Assembly (NCBI GenBank): GCA_041752315.1
Contig: JBGSHJ010000010.1
Span: forward strand, 1-64,000
DNA length: 64,000 nt
Direction: 5' to 3'
Source: SYFY01 sp041752315
GTDB taxonomy: Bacteria; Pseudomonadota; Gammaproteobacteria; Pseudomonadales; Azotimanducaceae
The first letter of the stretch is position 1. Every line of letters begins with the position of its first letter. The position numbers and the translations under genes are program-made. Below the pieces are notes generated by a model. That model was not told where the DNA came from, did not search any database, and worked only from the letters and a program-made list of their open reading frames with translations. Of this stretch, positions 28,101 to 35,168 are shown in pieces.

Positions 28101-31100
28101 CGGTACCCGCGGGATTGCGATCCGGTCGACCATCTGCATCGGCATCGTGTGCTTCCGTCAGGTCCGGGACTCCATCGTTGTCGCTGTCACTGTCCAGGTA
28201 GTCGGGAAGATCGGCGCCGTCGCTGTTGGCAAGCGAAATCGGTGTCCCGCCATTGTCGGGATCATAGGTATCATCAAGGCCATCAGCATCGGTATCGGTC
28301 CCTGATGGTGCACGGTAGTTACCCGGCGCCTGGGCTTCGATGTTGTCCGGTACACCATCACCGTCGGAGTCGATATCCAGATGATTCGGCACTCCGTCCC
28401 GATCGGCGTCCACCGTATCGCTGACCCCATCGGCATTGCCATCGACAAACCCTGGAGACTGAGGATCGCGGAAGTTCGGTATCCCGTCATTGTCATGATC
28501 GAGTGATGGATCGGTGACACCACCCCCTTCAACCAGATCGGTAATGCCATCGTTATCCGCATCAGGATCGACGTTGTCAGGCAGGCCGTCACCGTCCGAG
28601 TCGATGGCCAGATCCCGGTCAAGGTAATCCGGCGTCCCGTCACGATCAGCATCATCATCGGCAAAGTCGAGGTTGGTGTTGGTGTCTTCGGCACTGGTGA
28701 GTTGCCCGTCGTTTTCATCGTCGGTATCACGCCAGTCTCGGCTGTCCTCACCATCCGTGTTCTGGAGCGGCGCATTGGAACCGATCGCATTGCCTGTTGC
28801 AGGTCGTGCAATCGTGTCGTAGGCATCGTCGAGGCCATCAGCATCTGCATCGGCGGCTGCCGGAACCACATCAGCGACGCCGTTGGTATCGACGTCGTGC
28901 CCTTCGATGGCATCTGTTACACCGTCATTGTCACTGTCGAGATCACGAAAGTCGGGCTGGTCCGCGCCATCGGTGTTGGTGAGCGCAACCGCTGCGCCAC
29001 CATTATCCCCGTCATAGGCGTTGTCCAGACCATCACCGTCGGTATCAACACCGGTTGGAGCGACATAGGCACCTTCTGCCTGTGCTTCGACATTATCGAC
29101 AATGCCATCACCGTCAGAGTCGATGTCCCGACTGTCAGGTCGCCCGTCACCGTCCGTATCCACGAGGGCATTGCCTTCAGTCCCATCCGGGATGCCATCA
29201 CCATCGTCGTCAGCGTCCAGGGAGTCGGGACGCAGATCGCCATCCATGTCATCGGCGTCCAGATAGTCTGGTAGAGCGTCACCATCATCATTGTTGCCAA
29301 CGCCACCTTCGACACTGGTCAGAACGGTGTCGTTGTCGTCATCGGTGTCACGCCAGTCGCGGTTGTCCAGCGCATCAGTGTTCTGCAGTGGTGCATTGCT
29401 GCCCAGTGCGTTTCCAGGCGCTGGTGAGGGCACCGTGTCGTAGGCGTCATCCAGGCCGTCCCCATCCGTATCCGTATTGGCGGCAACCACGTCCGCCACA
29501 CCATCAGCGTTGGCGTCATGGCCTTCGATTGAATCAGGGATGCCATCGTTGTCGGTGTCGGCATCAAGATAGTCTGGCTGGTCTGCACCATCAGTGTTGG
29601 CAAGGACAATCGCCACACCACCGTTGTCGGGGTCGTAGGCATCATCCAGTCCGTCCGTGTCGGTATCGTTGCCGGCTGGCGCGACATACGAGCCTTCGAC
29701 CTGGGCTTCGACGTTGTCGGTTATGCCATCGTTGTCGCTGTCGATGTCACGACTGTCAGCAAACCCATCACCGTCACTGTCGAGCGCGCCATTGCCTTCG
29801 TCCAGATCGGGGATGCCATCCGCATCGTCATCCAGGTCGGACGTGTCGGGTACACCGTCACCGTCCAGATCGTCAGCATCGAGGTAATCCGGCCGAAGGT
29901 CACCATCACCATCGTTGCCCACTCCACCTTCAGTCAGTGTCGGCACGCCATCGTTGTCATCATCGGCATCACGCCAATCACGATTGTCGGCTCCGTCGGT
30001 GTTCTGCAGGGCTGCATTGCTGCCGAGGGCGTTGCCGCCAGCCGGCCGTAAAACGGTGTCGTAAACATCATCAAGCCCATCGTTGTCGGTATCCGCATTG
30101 GCGGGCAGCAGATCCGCCACGCCATCGGCGTTGGCGTCATGTCCTTCAATGGAATCAGGGATGCCGTCGTTGTCGGAATCGAGATCCCGGAAATCAGGTT
30201 GGTCTGCGCCATCCGTGTTGGCGATGACAATAGCGACGCCACCGTTGTCCGGGTCATAGGCGTTATCCAGACCGTCACCATCGGTATCGATGCCGGTTGG
30301 CGCGACATAAGACCCTTCAGTCTGCGCTTCGACGTTGTCGGTGATGCCGTCGTTGTCGCTGTCGATATCCAGGCTGTCAGGCCTGCCGCTGCCATCGGTG
30401 TCGGATACCCCATTGCCCTCGGCGGCATCAGGAATACCGTCGCCATCATCGTCCACGTCGCCGGTATCGGGAACTCCGTCGCCGTCAAAATCGTCGGCAT
30501 CCAGGTAATCGGGACGTCCGTCGTTGTCCGCATCATTGGCCACGCCACCTTCGACCAGAGTGGTCAAGCCATCGTTATCGTCATCCGTGTCTCGCCAGTC
30601 ACGAGCGTCCGCACCATCAGTGTCCTGCAGCGGCGCGTTGCTGCCGGTGGGGTTGTTGGCCGCGGGGGACGCCACCGTGTCCCATATGTCATCGAGTCCG
30701 TCATTGTCGCCATCGGCATTGACGGGCAGGACATCGGCAACACCATCGGCGTTGGCATCATGCCCTTCGATGCTATCAGGAATGCCATCGTTGTCGGTGT
30801 CGGTATCGAGGAAATCCGGCAGGTCGGCACCATCCGTGTTTGTCGCCACCAGGAGCGCGCCACCGTTATCCGGATCGTAGGCATTGTCCAGACCATCGTT
30901 GTCCGTGTCGGTGCCAGCAGGCGCGACATAGACACCTTCCGCCTGCACTTCGACATTGTCGGTGATGCCATCGTTATCGCTGTCGATGTCCCGGCTGTCG
31001 GGATGACTGTCGCCATCGGTATCGATGGTTGTGTCACCTTCATCGACGTCGCGCAGGCCATCGTTGTCGTCATCAAGATCCAGCGGATCGGTGATGCCAT

Positions 31101-34100
31101 CCCCATCAAAGTCGGGGAACGTCAGCAGGGTCGGCGAGTCGGTATTGCCCGACAGCCCGTCACCATCGTTGCCGGGGACCAGTCCATTCAGATCAAAATC
31201 CGTCCCGGTCGTCGAGAGGTCAGTGGCGTTTGAATTGGCCACCCCATCGGCCGCGATGTCCACGGCGCCGGTGAACTGGTTGGAATAACCCAGCACACCA
31301 TTGGGAGCAATCGTTACTTCGATTCGCACCACGATGAAGTCGTCAGGCTGGAGAAATCCTGGTTGCGAGACGTCCAGTACCGCGGTGTTTCCATCCCCAT
31401 TGAAGTTCACGTTGGGAGCAAAGGTCGTGTTGCCACCATTGGAGACACCGGCTGTGTCCACGCCGACGACGCTGGCAAAATACTCGCCCGCGGTGTCCAC
31501 ATCACCCACGTTGGCGGCTGCAGTACCAAAGGTTGCGGCCAGTGCGTTGATCCCCTGGACATCGAACACCGGGAAGCCGCCGGTGTTTTCGATGTAAAGG
31601 TCATAGGTCGCACGATAGGTAGTACCGAGGTCGGCCAGGCCGACAAGATTCATAGCTGTACCCACTTCGATGGCAAAAGGAGCCGGTGCTGCCGAGCAGG
31701 AGGCACCTCCCGCCAGTGCAGTAGGCGCTATCGTAATCAGACGCGTGGCAACTCCAGTGTTGACGTCGAGGCGGAAGACTCCACCATCCGAACTCTGATA
31801 GACATAGAAGGTTCCGGTGTTGTCAAAAAACACCGCGTCGATGGCTGACCCGGTGGTATTGGCGGTACCCAGCGTCGTCGTGGCAGCTGTGGCCGGGTTG
31901 ATGCGGACAATTTCCCGGGTACCGTCGCGCACGCCATACAACTGACCATCCAGGGGATTGGTCGCAAACTCGTAAACGTCACCGAGTGCGGTACCAGAGC
32001 CAACCAGAGTGGCCGTACGGTTGGTGATATCCACCCGATAAAGCTGGTCCGTGGGGAACAGCAGCACGAGATAGTCGTTGCCAACAAAGTCCCCGCTGCC
32101 GTATGCGCCGGCTGGCAGTCCGGTGACACTGCCAAGTACCGCGATGGTGCCATTGGCGTCCTGAGCCAGCAGGCGATCAGTGAGAAACTCCAGGCCGTAG
32201 ATCAGATTGCTGCCCTGGTGATAACCGATTCCGTTGGTGGTCAGCCCGTGCGCCGTGCCACCGATGGGGGAAAATGAACTTGTCGCGAAGTCGATGCGAT
32301 TGAACTGACTGGGAATATTGACATCGATGTAGAGGTCATTGGTGCAGGCAAACGGAGTCAGCACCGTAAGGAGGTTGATGGGTGTAAACGAGTTGGTATT
32401 GGTCGGATCTGTATCCAGATCATTCCCTGGGATGTCCCCGTTGTCATCCGGATCGATGCCTTGCGTAGACAGGTCGGTCACCTCCCCGTTGACCACACCG
32501 TTCCGGATACTGTCGCCGCTGGCCGTGAATTGCAGGGTGTAGGGCGCGTTTGCTGCCGCTGGGAAGAAGGTCACAGTCACCGGGATGATCACAAAATCAT
32601 CCGGCTCAAGCGAACCTGGTTGCGAGGGATCGAGCAGCGTGGTGTTGCCCGGAGAACCCGTATAACCAGGATTCGTCACAAAATCGGTGTTGCCACCCGT
32701 CACACCGGCGGTGTTGATGGCACCCACGCTGACAAAATACTCGCCAGGTGCATCTACATCACCGAGGTTCCCCTGCAATGTGCCGAACTCTGTCGCCAGA
32801 TCCAGTGTCGCCTGAACGTCGAAAAGCTGGGCGAAGGCCGCACCCTCAACTCGCACGTTGAGCGTCACCTCGAATACGTTGTCGCCTTCATCGGAAAGCG
32901 TCGTAGCCTCAAGCGCTGCTCCGATCAACGGAGGCGTTGGTGCGCCACCCGTTGGACAGGACGCGCCGCTCGTGAGGGTCTGGGTCGGCAGAGTCGAAAT
33001 TTGCGTCGTATCTGCGTCAGCCACATCAATCTGGTAGAGGGCACCGTCGGAATTCTGGAACAGATAAAAGTTACCAATATTGTCAAAGTAAGCCGCTCCT
33101 TTGCCAATACCTGAGAGCCCCGTCGAGCCGATCACGATGGTCGCGGCATTGGCCGGATTGATACTGACCAGTGCCCCGCTGAAGTCCGTAACCCCATACA
33201 GCAAACCATTGTTCGGATTGACGGCGATATCGAGAACGTCTGTCAGACCCCCAATGGATCCGATGAGGGATGCAGTCAGGGAGTCCACATCGATGGCATA
33301 CAGATTGCTGCTCTGAAAGGGGATCACGTACAACAGGTTGCCGATGAAACCACCGCTGGAAAATCCGATACCGTTCGGAAGCCCTGCCACCTCACCGATG
33401 ACAACAACCGTGCCATTGGCATCCACGGCGACAAGTTGATTGGTCGGCGCGCGGAGGCCGTAGATCAGGTTGTTGCTCGCCCGATAACCAATGTTGGTAT
33501 AAAAAACGCCATGCGTTGTCCCTCCGATCGGGTCGAGACTATTGCCGCCAACATCGATGCTGTTGAGTCGTGCTGGACTGCCGGTCGCCAGGTACAGCGT
33601 ATTGGTGCAGGAAAATGCAGACAACTCTGGGACGAGATCAAGGCTTGCCGTGTTCGACACATCCGTCACATTGCCATCGGGCGTACCGTTGGCCACCAGA
33701 TCGGCGGAACCCGTGGCGGTATTGGTATACGGCGCCACGGTCGGATCCGGAAAAAAGCGGACCGTGAAGGAAACTGTCACCACATCGTTGGGGAACAAGC
33801 TGCCCGGTTGACCGTTCTGCAACAGAGCGGTTTGTGCGGAGCCATTGAACCCGGCGTTTACCGCAAATCCGGTGTTGCCGCCATTGACCACGCCACTGGT
33901 GTCCACCGTCGCACCGGAAACGAAGTACTCACCAGGTACATCAACCTGACCAATTCCCGCGACCGGTGTTCCGAACTCCGAGTTGAGGATGTCGGTCGCC
34001 TGCAGATCAAAGTAGTTCTGGGCCAGTTCATCATTTCGCAACGAGACCGAATACACGGCGGTGAACTCGTTGTTGCCCGAGTCCGTCACGGAAACAACAC

Positions 34101-34236
34101 TCTTCGTGGTCTCCAGAGCCAGAACCGCTGGCGCCGCTGTTGAAGCGATGGACAACAGCAAAACCCGCACCCAGAGGTAAAAACGCCTGCCAGCCCAAAA
34201 ATGCAACTGTGGACAAGCTGGATTCTGCCGGAACAT
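22165..34236 (-). CDS. Giant surface protein: calcium-repeat rod, OmpA-like domains, beta-barrel
   Basis: A 12-kb gene encodes about 4,023 residues. The start at 34236 is set by AAGGA seven bases upstream and by a signal peptide (LWVRVLLLSIASTAAPAVLA); the frame itself opens at 34305. Order of parts, approximate: repeated DUF11-like and propeller-like units (ACTN-LY with SIDVGGNS) at 40-1040; a rod of thrombospondin type-3-like DxDxDG repeats at 1040-2130; an SdrD/CNA-B-like domain (TVFRDLDSDDVLDATDP) at 2126-2200; a DUF11 domain at about 2360-2460; a second CNA-B-like unit (KVFDDRNANGWQDPGEPGVPGV) near 2500; two OmpA-like segments (about 2610-2770; FDTDEATI, VEGYADPRGAGVYNKGLSIRR); and an 800-residue region of alternating strands ending VNVVGKI, probably an outer-membrane barrel. 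The OmpA-like parts may bind peptidoglycan. Adhesion or Ca2+-dependent surface structure is inference. Confidence 0.88.
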   Translation of the reverse strand: MFRQNPACPQLHFWAGRRFYLWVRVLLLSIASTAAPAVLALETTKSVVSVTDSGNNEFTAVYSVSLRNDELAQNYFDLQATDILNSEFGTPVAGIGQVDVPGEYFVSGATVDTSGVVNGGNTGFAVNAGFNGSAQTALLQNGQPGSLFPNDVVTVSFTVRFFPDPTVAPYTNTATGSADLVANGTPDGNVTDVSNTASLDLVPELSAFSCTNTLYLATGSPARLNSIDVGGNSLDPIGGTTHGVFYTNIGYRASNNLIYGLRAPTNQLVAVDANGTVVVIGEVAGLPNGIGFSSGGFIGNLLYVIPFQSSNLYAIDVDSLTASLIGSIGGLTDVLDIAVNPNNGLLYGVTDFSGALVSINPANAATIVIGSTGLSGIGKGAAYFDNIGNFYLFQNSDGALYQIDVADADTTQISTLPTQTLTSGASCPTGGAPTPPLIGAALEATTLSDEGDNVFEVTLNVRVEGAAFAQLFDVQATLDLATEFGTLQGNLGDVDAPGEYFVSVGAINTAGVTGGNTDFVTNPGYTGSPGNTTLLDPSQPGSLEPDDFVIIPVTVTFFPAAANAPYTLQFTASGDSIRNGVVNGEVTDLSTQGIDPDDNGDIPGNDLDTDPTNTNSFTPINLLTVLTPFACTNDLYIDVNIPSQFNRIDFATSSFSPIGGTAHGLTTNGIGYHQGSNLIYGLEFLTDRLLAQDANGTIAVLGSVTGLPAGAYGSGDFVGNDYLVLLFPTDQLYRVDITNRTATLVGSGTALGDVYEFATNPLDGQLYGVRDGTREIVRINPATAATTTLGTANTTGSAIDAVFFDNTGTFYVYQSSDGGVFRLDVNTGVATRLITIAPTALAGGASCSAAPAPFAIEVGTAMNLVGLADLGTTYRATYDLYIENTGGFPVFDVQGINALAATFGTAAANVGDVDTAGEYFASVVGVDTAGVSNGGNTTFAPNVNFNGDGNTAVLDVSQPGFLQPDDFIVVRIEVTIAPNGVLGYSNQFTGAVDIAADGVANSNATDLSTTGTDFDLNGLVPGNDGDGLSGNTDSPTLLTFPDFDGDGITDPLDLDDDNDGLRDVDEGDTTIDTDGDSHPDSRDIDSDNDGITDNVEVQAEGVYVAPAGTDTDNDGLDNAYDPDNGGALLVATNTDGADLPDFLDTDTDNDGIPDSIEGHDANADGVADVLPVNADGDNDGLDDIWDTVASPAANNPTGSNAPLQDTDGADARDWRDTDDDNDGLTTLVEGGVANDADNDGRPDYLDADDFDGDGVPDTGDVDDDGDGIPDAAEGNGVSDTDGSGRPDSLDIDSDNDGITDNVEAQTEGSYVAPTGIDTDGDGLDNAYDPDNGGVAIVIANTDGADQPDFRDLDSDNDGIPDSIEGHDANADGVADLLPANADTDNDGLDDVYDTVLRPAGGNALGSNAALQNTDGADNRDWRDADDDNDGVPTLTEGGVGNDGDGDLRPDYLDADDLDGDGVPDTSDLDDDADGIPDLDEGNGALDSDGDGFADSRDIDSDNDGITDNVEAQVEGSYVAPAGNDTDTDGLDDAYDPDNGGVAIVLANTDGADQPDYLDADTDNDGIPDSIEGHDANADGVADVVAANTDTDGDGLDDAYDTVPSPAPGNALGSNAPLQNTDALDNRDWRDTDDDNDTVLTSVEGGVGNNDDGDALPDYLDADDMDGDLRPDSLDADDDGDGIPDGTEGNALVDTDGDGRPDSRDIDSDGDGIVDNVEAQAEGAYVAPTGVDTDGDGLDNAYDGDNGGAAVALTNTDGADQPDFRDLDSDNDGVTDAIEGHDVDTNGVADVVPAAADADADGLDDAYDTIARPATGNAIGSNAPLQNTDGEDSRDWRDTDDENDGQLTSAEDTNTNLDFADDDADRDGTPDYLDRDLAIDSDGDGLPDNVDPDADNDGITDLVEGGGVTDPSLDHDNDGIPNFRDPQSPGFVDGNADGVSDTVDADRDGVPNHLDIDSDGDGVPDNIEAQAPGNYRAPSGTDTDADGLDDTYDPDNGGTPISLANSDGADLPDYLDSDSDNDGVPDLTEAHDADADGRPDRNPAGTDADDDGLDDAFDTVVRPAAGNATGSNAGLNNTDTADTPDFRDADDDNDGIPTLDEDGNGNGNRADDDRDRDGTPDYLDPVLDIATLGGTVFRDLDSDDVLDATDPRLANWRVELLQNGTLLDTQVVASDGTYAFPDLLPGAGYQLRLRHPDTNVTYLVLDGITLVSGDNILDRNLPVDPSGLMYDTDSRTELAGVRITVVDSSGGALPDVCVLPGQQNQLTAADGGYKVDVVLDAAPACPSGGTFGLQFTAPADYVDGPSATIPPQPGALDPTGQPSPLRVQEQASPPTGTEATTYFVEFTLQSGDPDVIHNHVAMDPTGNFDVRLTKRVAKRTASVGDLVAYTIEVRNVGARLLTGLSLTDLIPPGFRFVEGSVRTQPETPGLTVTGDRPVLIGGLRVARGQIVRVSYLLRVGAGVGQGDYENQVNATLGTAPIGNVATAMVQIVSDPDFEQTTIIGKVFDDRNANGWQDPGEPGVPGVRLATVTGLLIETDAHGRYHLAAVDVERFDRGRNFYLKLDATTLPEGSELVSENPRVVRITQGLMSQINFAVKLQAPMAIEAIEVGDVFFDAGTAQVKSRYLRLLDDMATRLKDNEGGEIVILARAGEESLALSRAQQLLALLIEKLGDSAPDYTIIVQTEVEGDQVARLNDGRITINAEMFFDTDEATIGTEYQPLIDSLARQIREGCSGEVVVEGYADPRGAGVYNKGLSIRRTEAVRKALDAAGAFQPPQPQCPAGAQGNTLDRNPSGAPLGAVQRQGSSGVEMNGVLERVLQEMLATVLTVIVPNAHAEESVRVDALASEVDPCGLNYCASDEGVAVRILNHGEDNPRNPAITKEGLQDNRAVSIIGDVRMPVSAADAGDRDRASIRGRFRKEMADGSSLWVTEDPLGGTPMLAFAPPAGIAKLATGITGALSIPFYTNYANFMSRLELSIYRSTDTDRVAPIAVLEAMPRQLGEFLWAGASVQIDEEFIAVVRAYDASGNFDETRLQNFVLANLDEFEPAERERLMPQGVDRWRAVYGRNDLTLQNIPLNASRIRLHGDVRGNAPEIRINGAHLPLDETNRFAVEYLMPVGKHDFVVNIQRAGEAEQMQMVEAEVTGRYMFLAGLADVTLSDNKVSGNVETLSPDDRYDGDFMVDGRLAFYLKGKIRGRYLVTAQMDTREDEIGDIFSDIHRKDPDALFRRLDPDRYYPVYGDDSTTVADVNTMGRMYVRVDWDRSQVLWGNYDTGVTGTEFAQYNRSLYGARGEYNSPRTTELGEAKTHAKLFVSETQSAFGHAEFAGTGGSLYYLPHTDILPGSEKITLELRDRDSNRVVETTLMVRGQDYEIDEIQGRIILSRPLMQIRSRETSIVRNNPLDGDVPLVLVDYEYLPDDFSADHVTVGGRGKHWIGEHIAVGGTYVMEGRGAEDYDMHGVDVTWQQGRGSYLKLEYAGSSASQANAFFSDNGGLSFAQRSTTDARGRDGSAMSVEGRANLRELGWTRMDLTVGTWWRDSDDDFSVARRDVGFDLAEYGLEAAGRFNETMGFVLRSSTVERDLVEDDIRSALFDWQVSDANRLRVEVQQLESADSFTGSQRDETVAAVELAHAFTEAFEVFGGGQSTLQDSGSAADNNDLVFAGTRNRLTDKLRLETEVTYGHRGEAATVGIDYMRNERHTLYGSYTHSTDTTLLPGGGEQVTFGNRFRVSNQSTLFSENQFVAEDQGSGFTHAYGIDYSPRPGWSLGMSLQKGELDAVSGLVDRRAATLSGGYRSDRFNWRSVLELRKDKGAERRDQILTTNTADYRINDSFRVLGKFNHSKTDDDLLGLVTGGKFTEAGAGIAYRPVANDRLNLLAKYVYLYDLQSFGQFDAGFDQRSHIITGEGLYRLTERWGVGAKYGVRKSELRAERAQGDWFESTVNFAAVRLRYNIMRKWDALAEYRRLEVDEDNSVRDGYLIGVDRQIGDHLQFGVGYNFADFSDDLRILDYDQKGWYVNVVGKI
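27860..31115 (-). repeat. TSP type-3 calcium repeats with a 621-bp super-repeat
   Basis: Within the giant gene about 1,085 residues consist of DxDxDGxxD calcium-loop repeats. On top of these a longer unit recurs: each copy carries DIDSDNDGITDNVEAQ, then a YVAP segment, DNDGIPDSIEGHDANADG and a DWRDTDDDNDG segment. The YVAP-associated anchor lies at 30925, 30304, 29683 and 29062, i.e. exactly 621 bases (207 codons) apart three times. A fifth, more diverged copy is about 750 bases further, near 28312. Such repeats are prone to recombination and mis-assembly. Confidence 0.9.
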
Positions 34237-34639
34237 ATGATTGTCCTTTAATGTGTTCTGCAATCGGCGGGACACAACATCAGGAAACACGGTCGCCCTA
34301 TCCAATATGGCGCCTCGGGTTCCACTCCGCCCTCTCGATTCCCCAAATTCTATCCGCCTGGCTGAGCTGACAAGGTGTCGAACTGCACACTCAACCGAGG
34401 TCTATTGACAAATTACTAAACACAACGGATGTGTCACGCTGAAGTAGCCTCGCGAAAATAACTTTTCATTAGTCCTTCGACAAAGGCAAGTGGACCGACT
34501 GTCAATTTACAGTTTCGCCTTCACCACCTGACGAGACAGTCAACAGAGATGACACTTGCCTGAAGAACTGGCCACGCTTGATCGTGGGTCACGGACAAGT
34601 CACGATGAATCCTTACCGTCTTTATCTTCAGGATCATCC
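34237..34639. other. Intergenic region between divergent giant gene and gloA
   Basis: Four hundred bases without a supported gene. The region holds the leaders of two divergent genes. It is AT-richer than its flanks around 34390-34470 and contains TTGACA at 34405-34410 on the plus strand, but no convincing -10 box follows at 16-18 bases. No terminator or small RNA signature was recognised. Confidence 0.4.
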
Positions 34640-35137
34640 ATGACCGAGGTCTCCACCACCGGATACGTGCTCAACCAGACCATGTTGCGGATCCGCAATC
34701 CACAGGCGTCGATCGCGTTCTATCGGGACATTCTTGGAATGACCCTGCTCGACCGTTATGACTTCGAAGCCATGCGCTTCACGCTCTATTTCATGGGCTA
34801 CGAACCGCTGATTGACATTCCGGCCGCCCCTGCCGACCGGGCCCGCTGGGTGTTTTCGCGGCCGGCCCTGCTCGAACTGACCCACAACTGGGGCACGGAA
34901 GACGATCCGGACTTCAGCTATCACAATGGCAACGTCGAACCACGGGGATTTGGCCACATCGGCATCAGTGTCCCTGACGTGGATGCCGCCTGTGCACGCT
35001 TTGATCAGGCAGGCGTCGAATTTGTCAAACGGCCACAGGACGGCTCCATGAAAGGCCTGGCTTTCATCAAGGATCCTGATGGCTACTGGATAGAGATCCT
35101 CTCCGCTGCGGGCCTTGCCAGCATCGTCGCTCCCTGA
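34640..35137 (+). CDS. gloA: Glyoxalase I (lactoylglutathione lyase)
   Basis: A 165-residue VOC-fold protein converting the methylglyoxal-glutathione hemithioacetal to S-lactoylglutathione. Its wording matches the longer zinc-type (human/Pseudomonas GloA3-like) enzymes: NQTMLRIRNP with the ligand Gln, LELTHNWGTEDDPDF with the ligand Glu, GFGHIGISVPDV with the ligand His and DPDGYWIEIL with the catalytic Glu. The start at 34640 (MTEVSTTGY) follows AGGAT by 8 bases; the frame extends to 34556 without family similarity. It is convergent with carB. Confidence 0.94.
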   Translation: MTEVSTTGYVLNQTMLRIRNPQASIAFYRDILGMTLLDRYDFEAMRFTLYFMGYEPLIDIPAAPADRARWVFSRPALLELTHNWGTEDDPDFSYHNGNVEPRGFGHIGISVPDVDAACARFDQAGVEFVKRPQDGSMKGLAFIKDPDGYWIEILSAAGLASIVAP

Positions 35138-35168
35138 GGAGAGTCCGGGAGGAGAGCCTGGAGCGGAT

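Noticed and set aside
27163..30227. Long plus-strand open frames (e.g. 27163-28305 and 29055-30227) over the repeat region
   Set aside because: They are antisense to the giant gene, rich in His/Arg/Ile/Val from reversed GAT/GAC-rich repeats, have no ribosome sites, and the minus frame reads as coherent calcium repeats.
28300..30960. Regularly spaced repeats as a CRISPR array
   Set aside because: The 621-bp period, in-frame coding and gradual divergence are those of a protein super-repeat, not short repeats with unique spacers.
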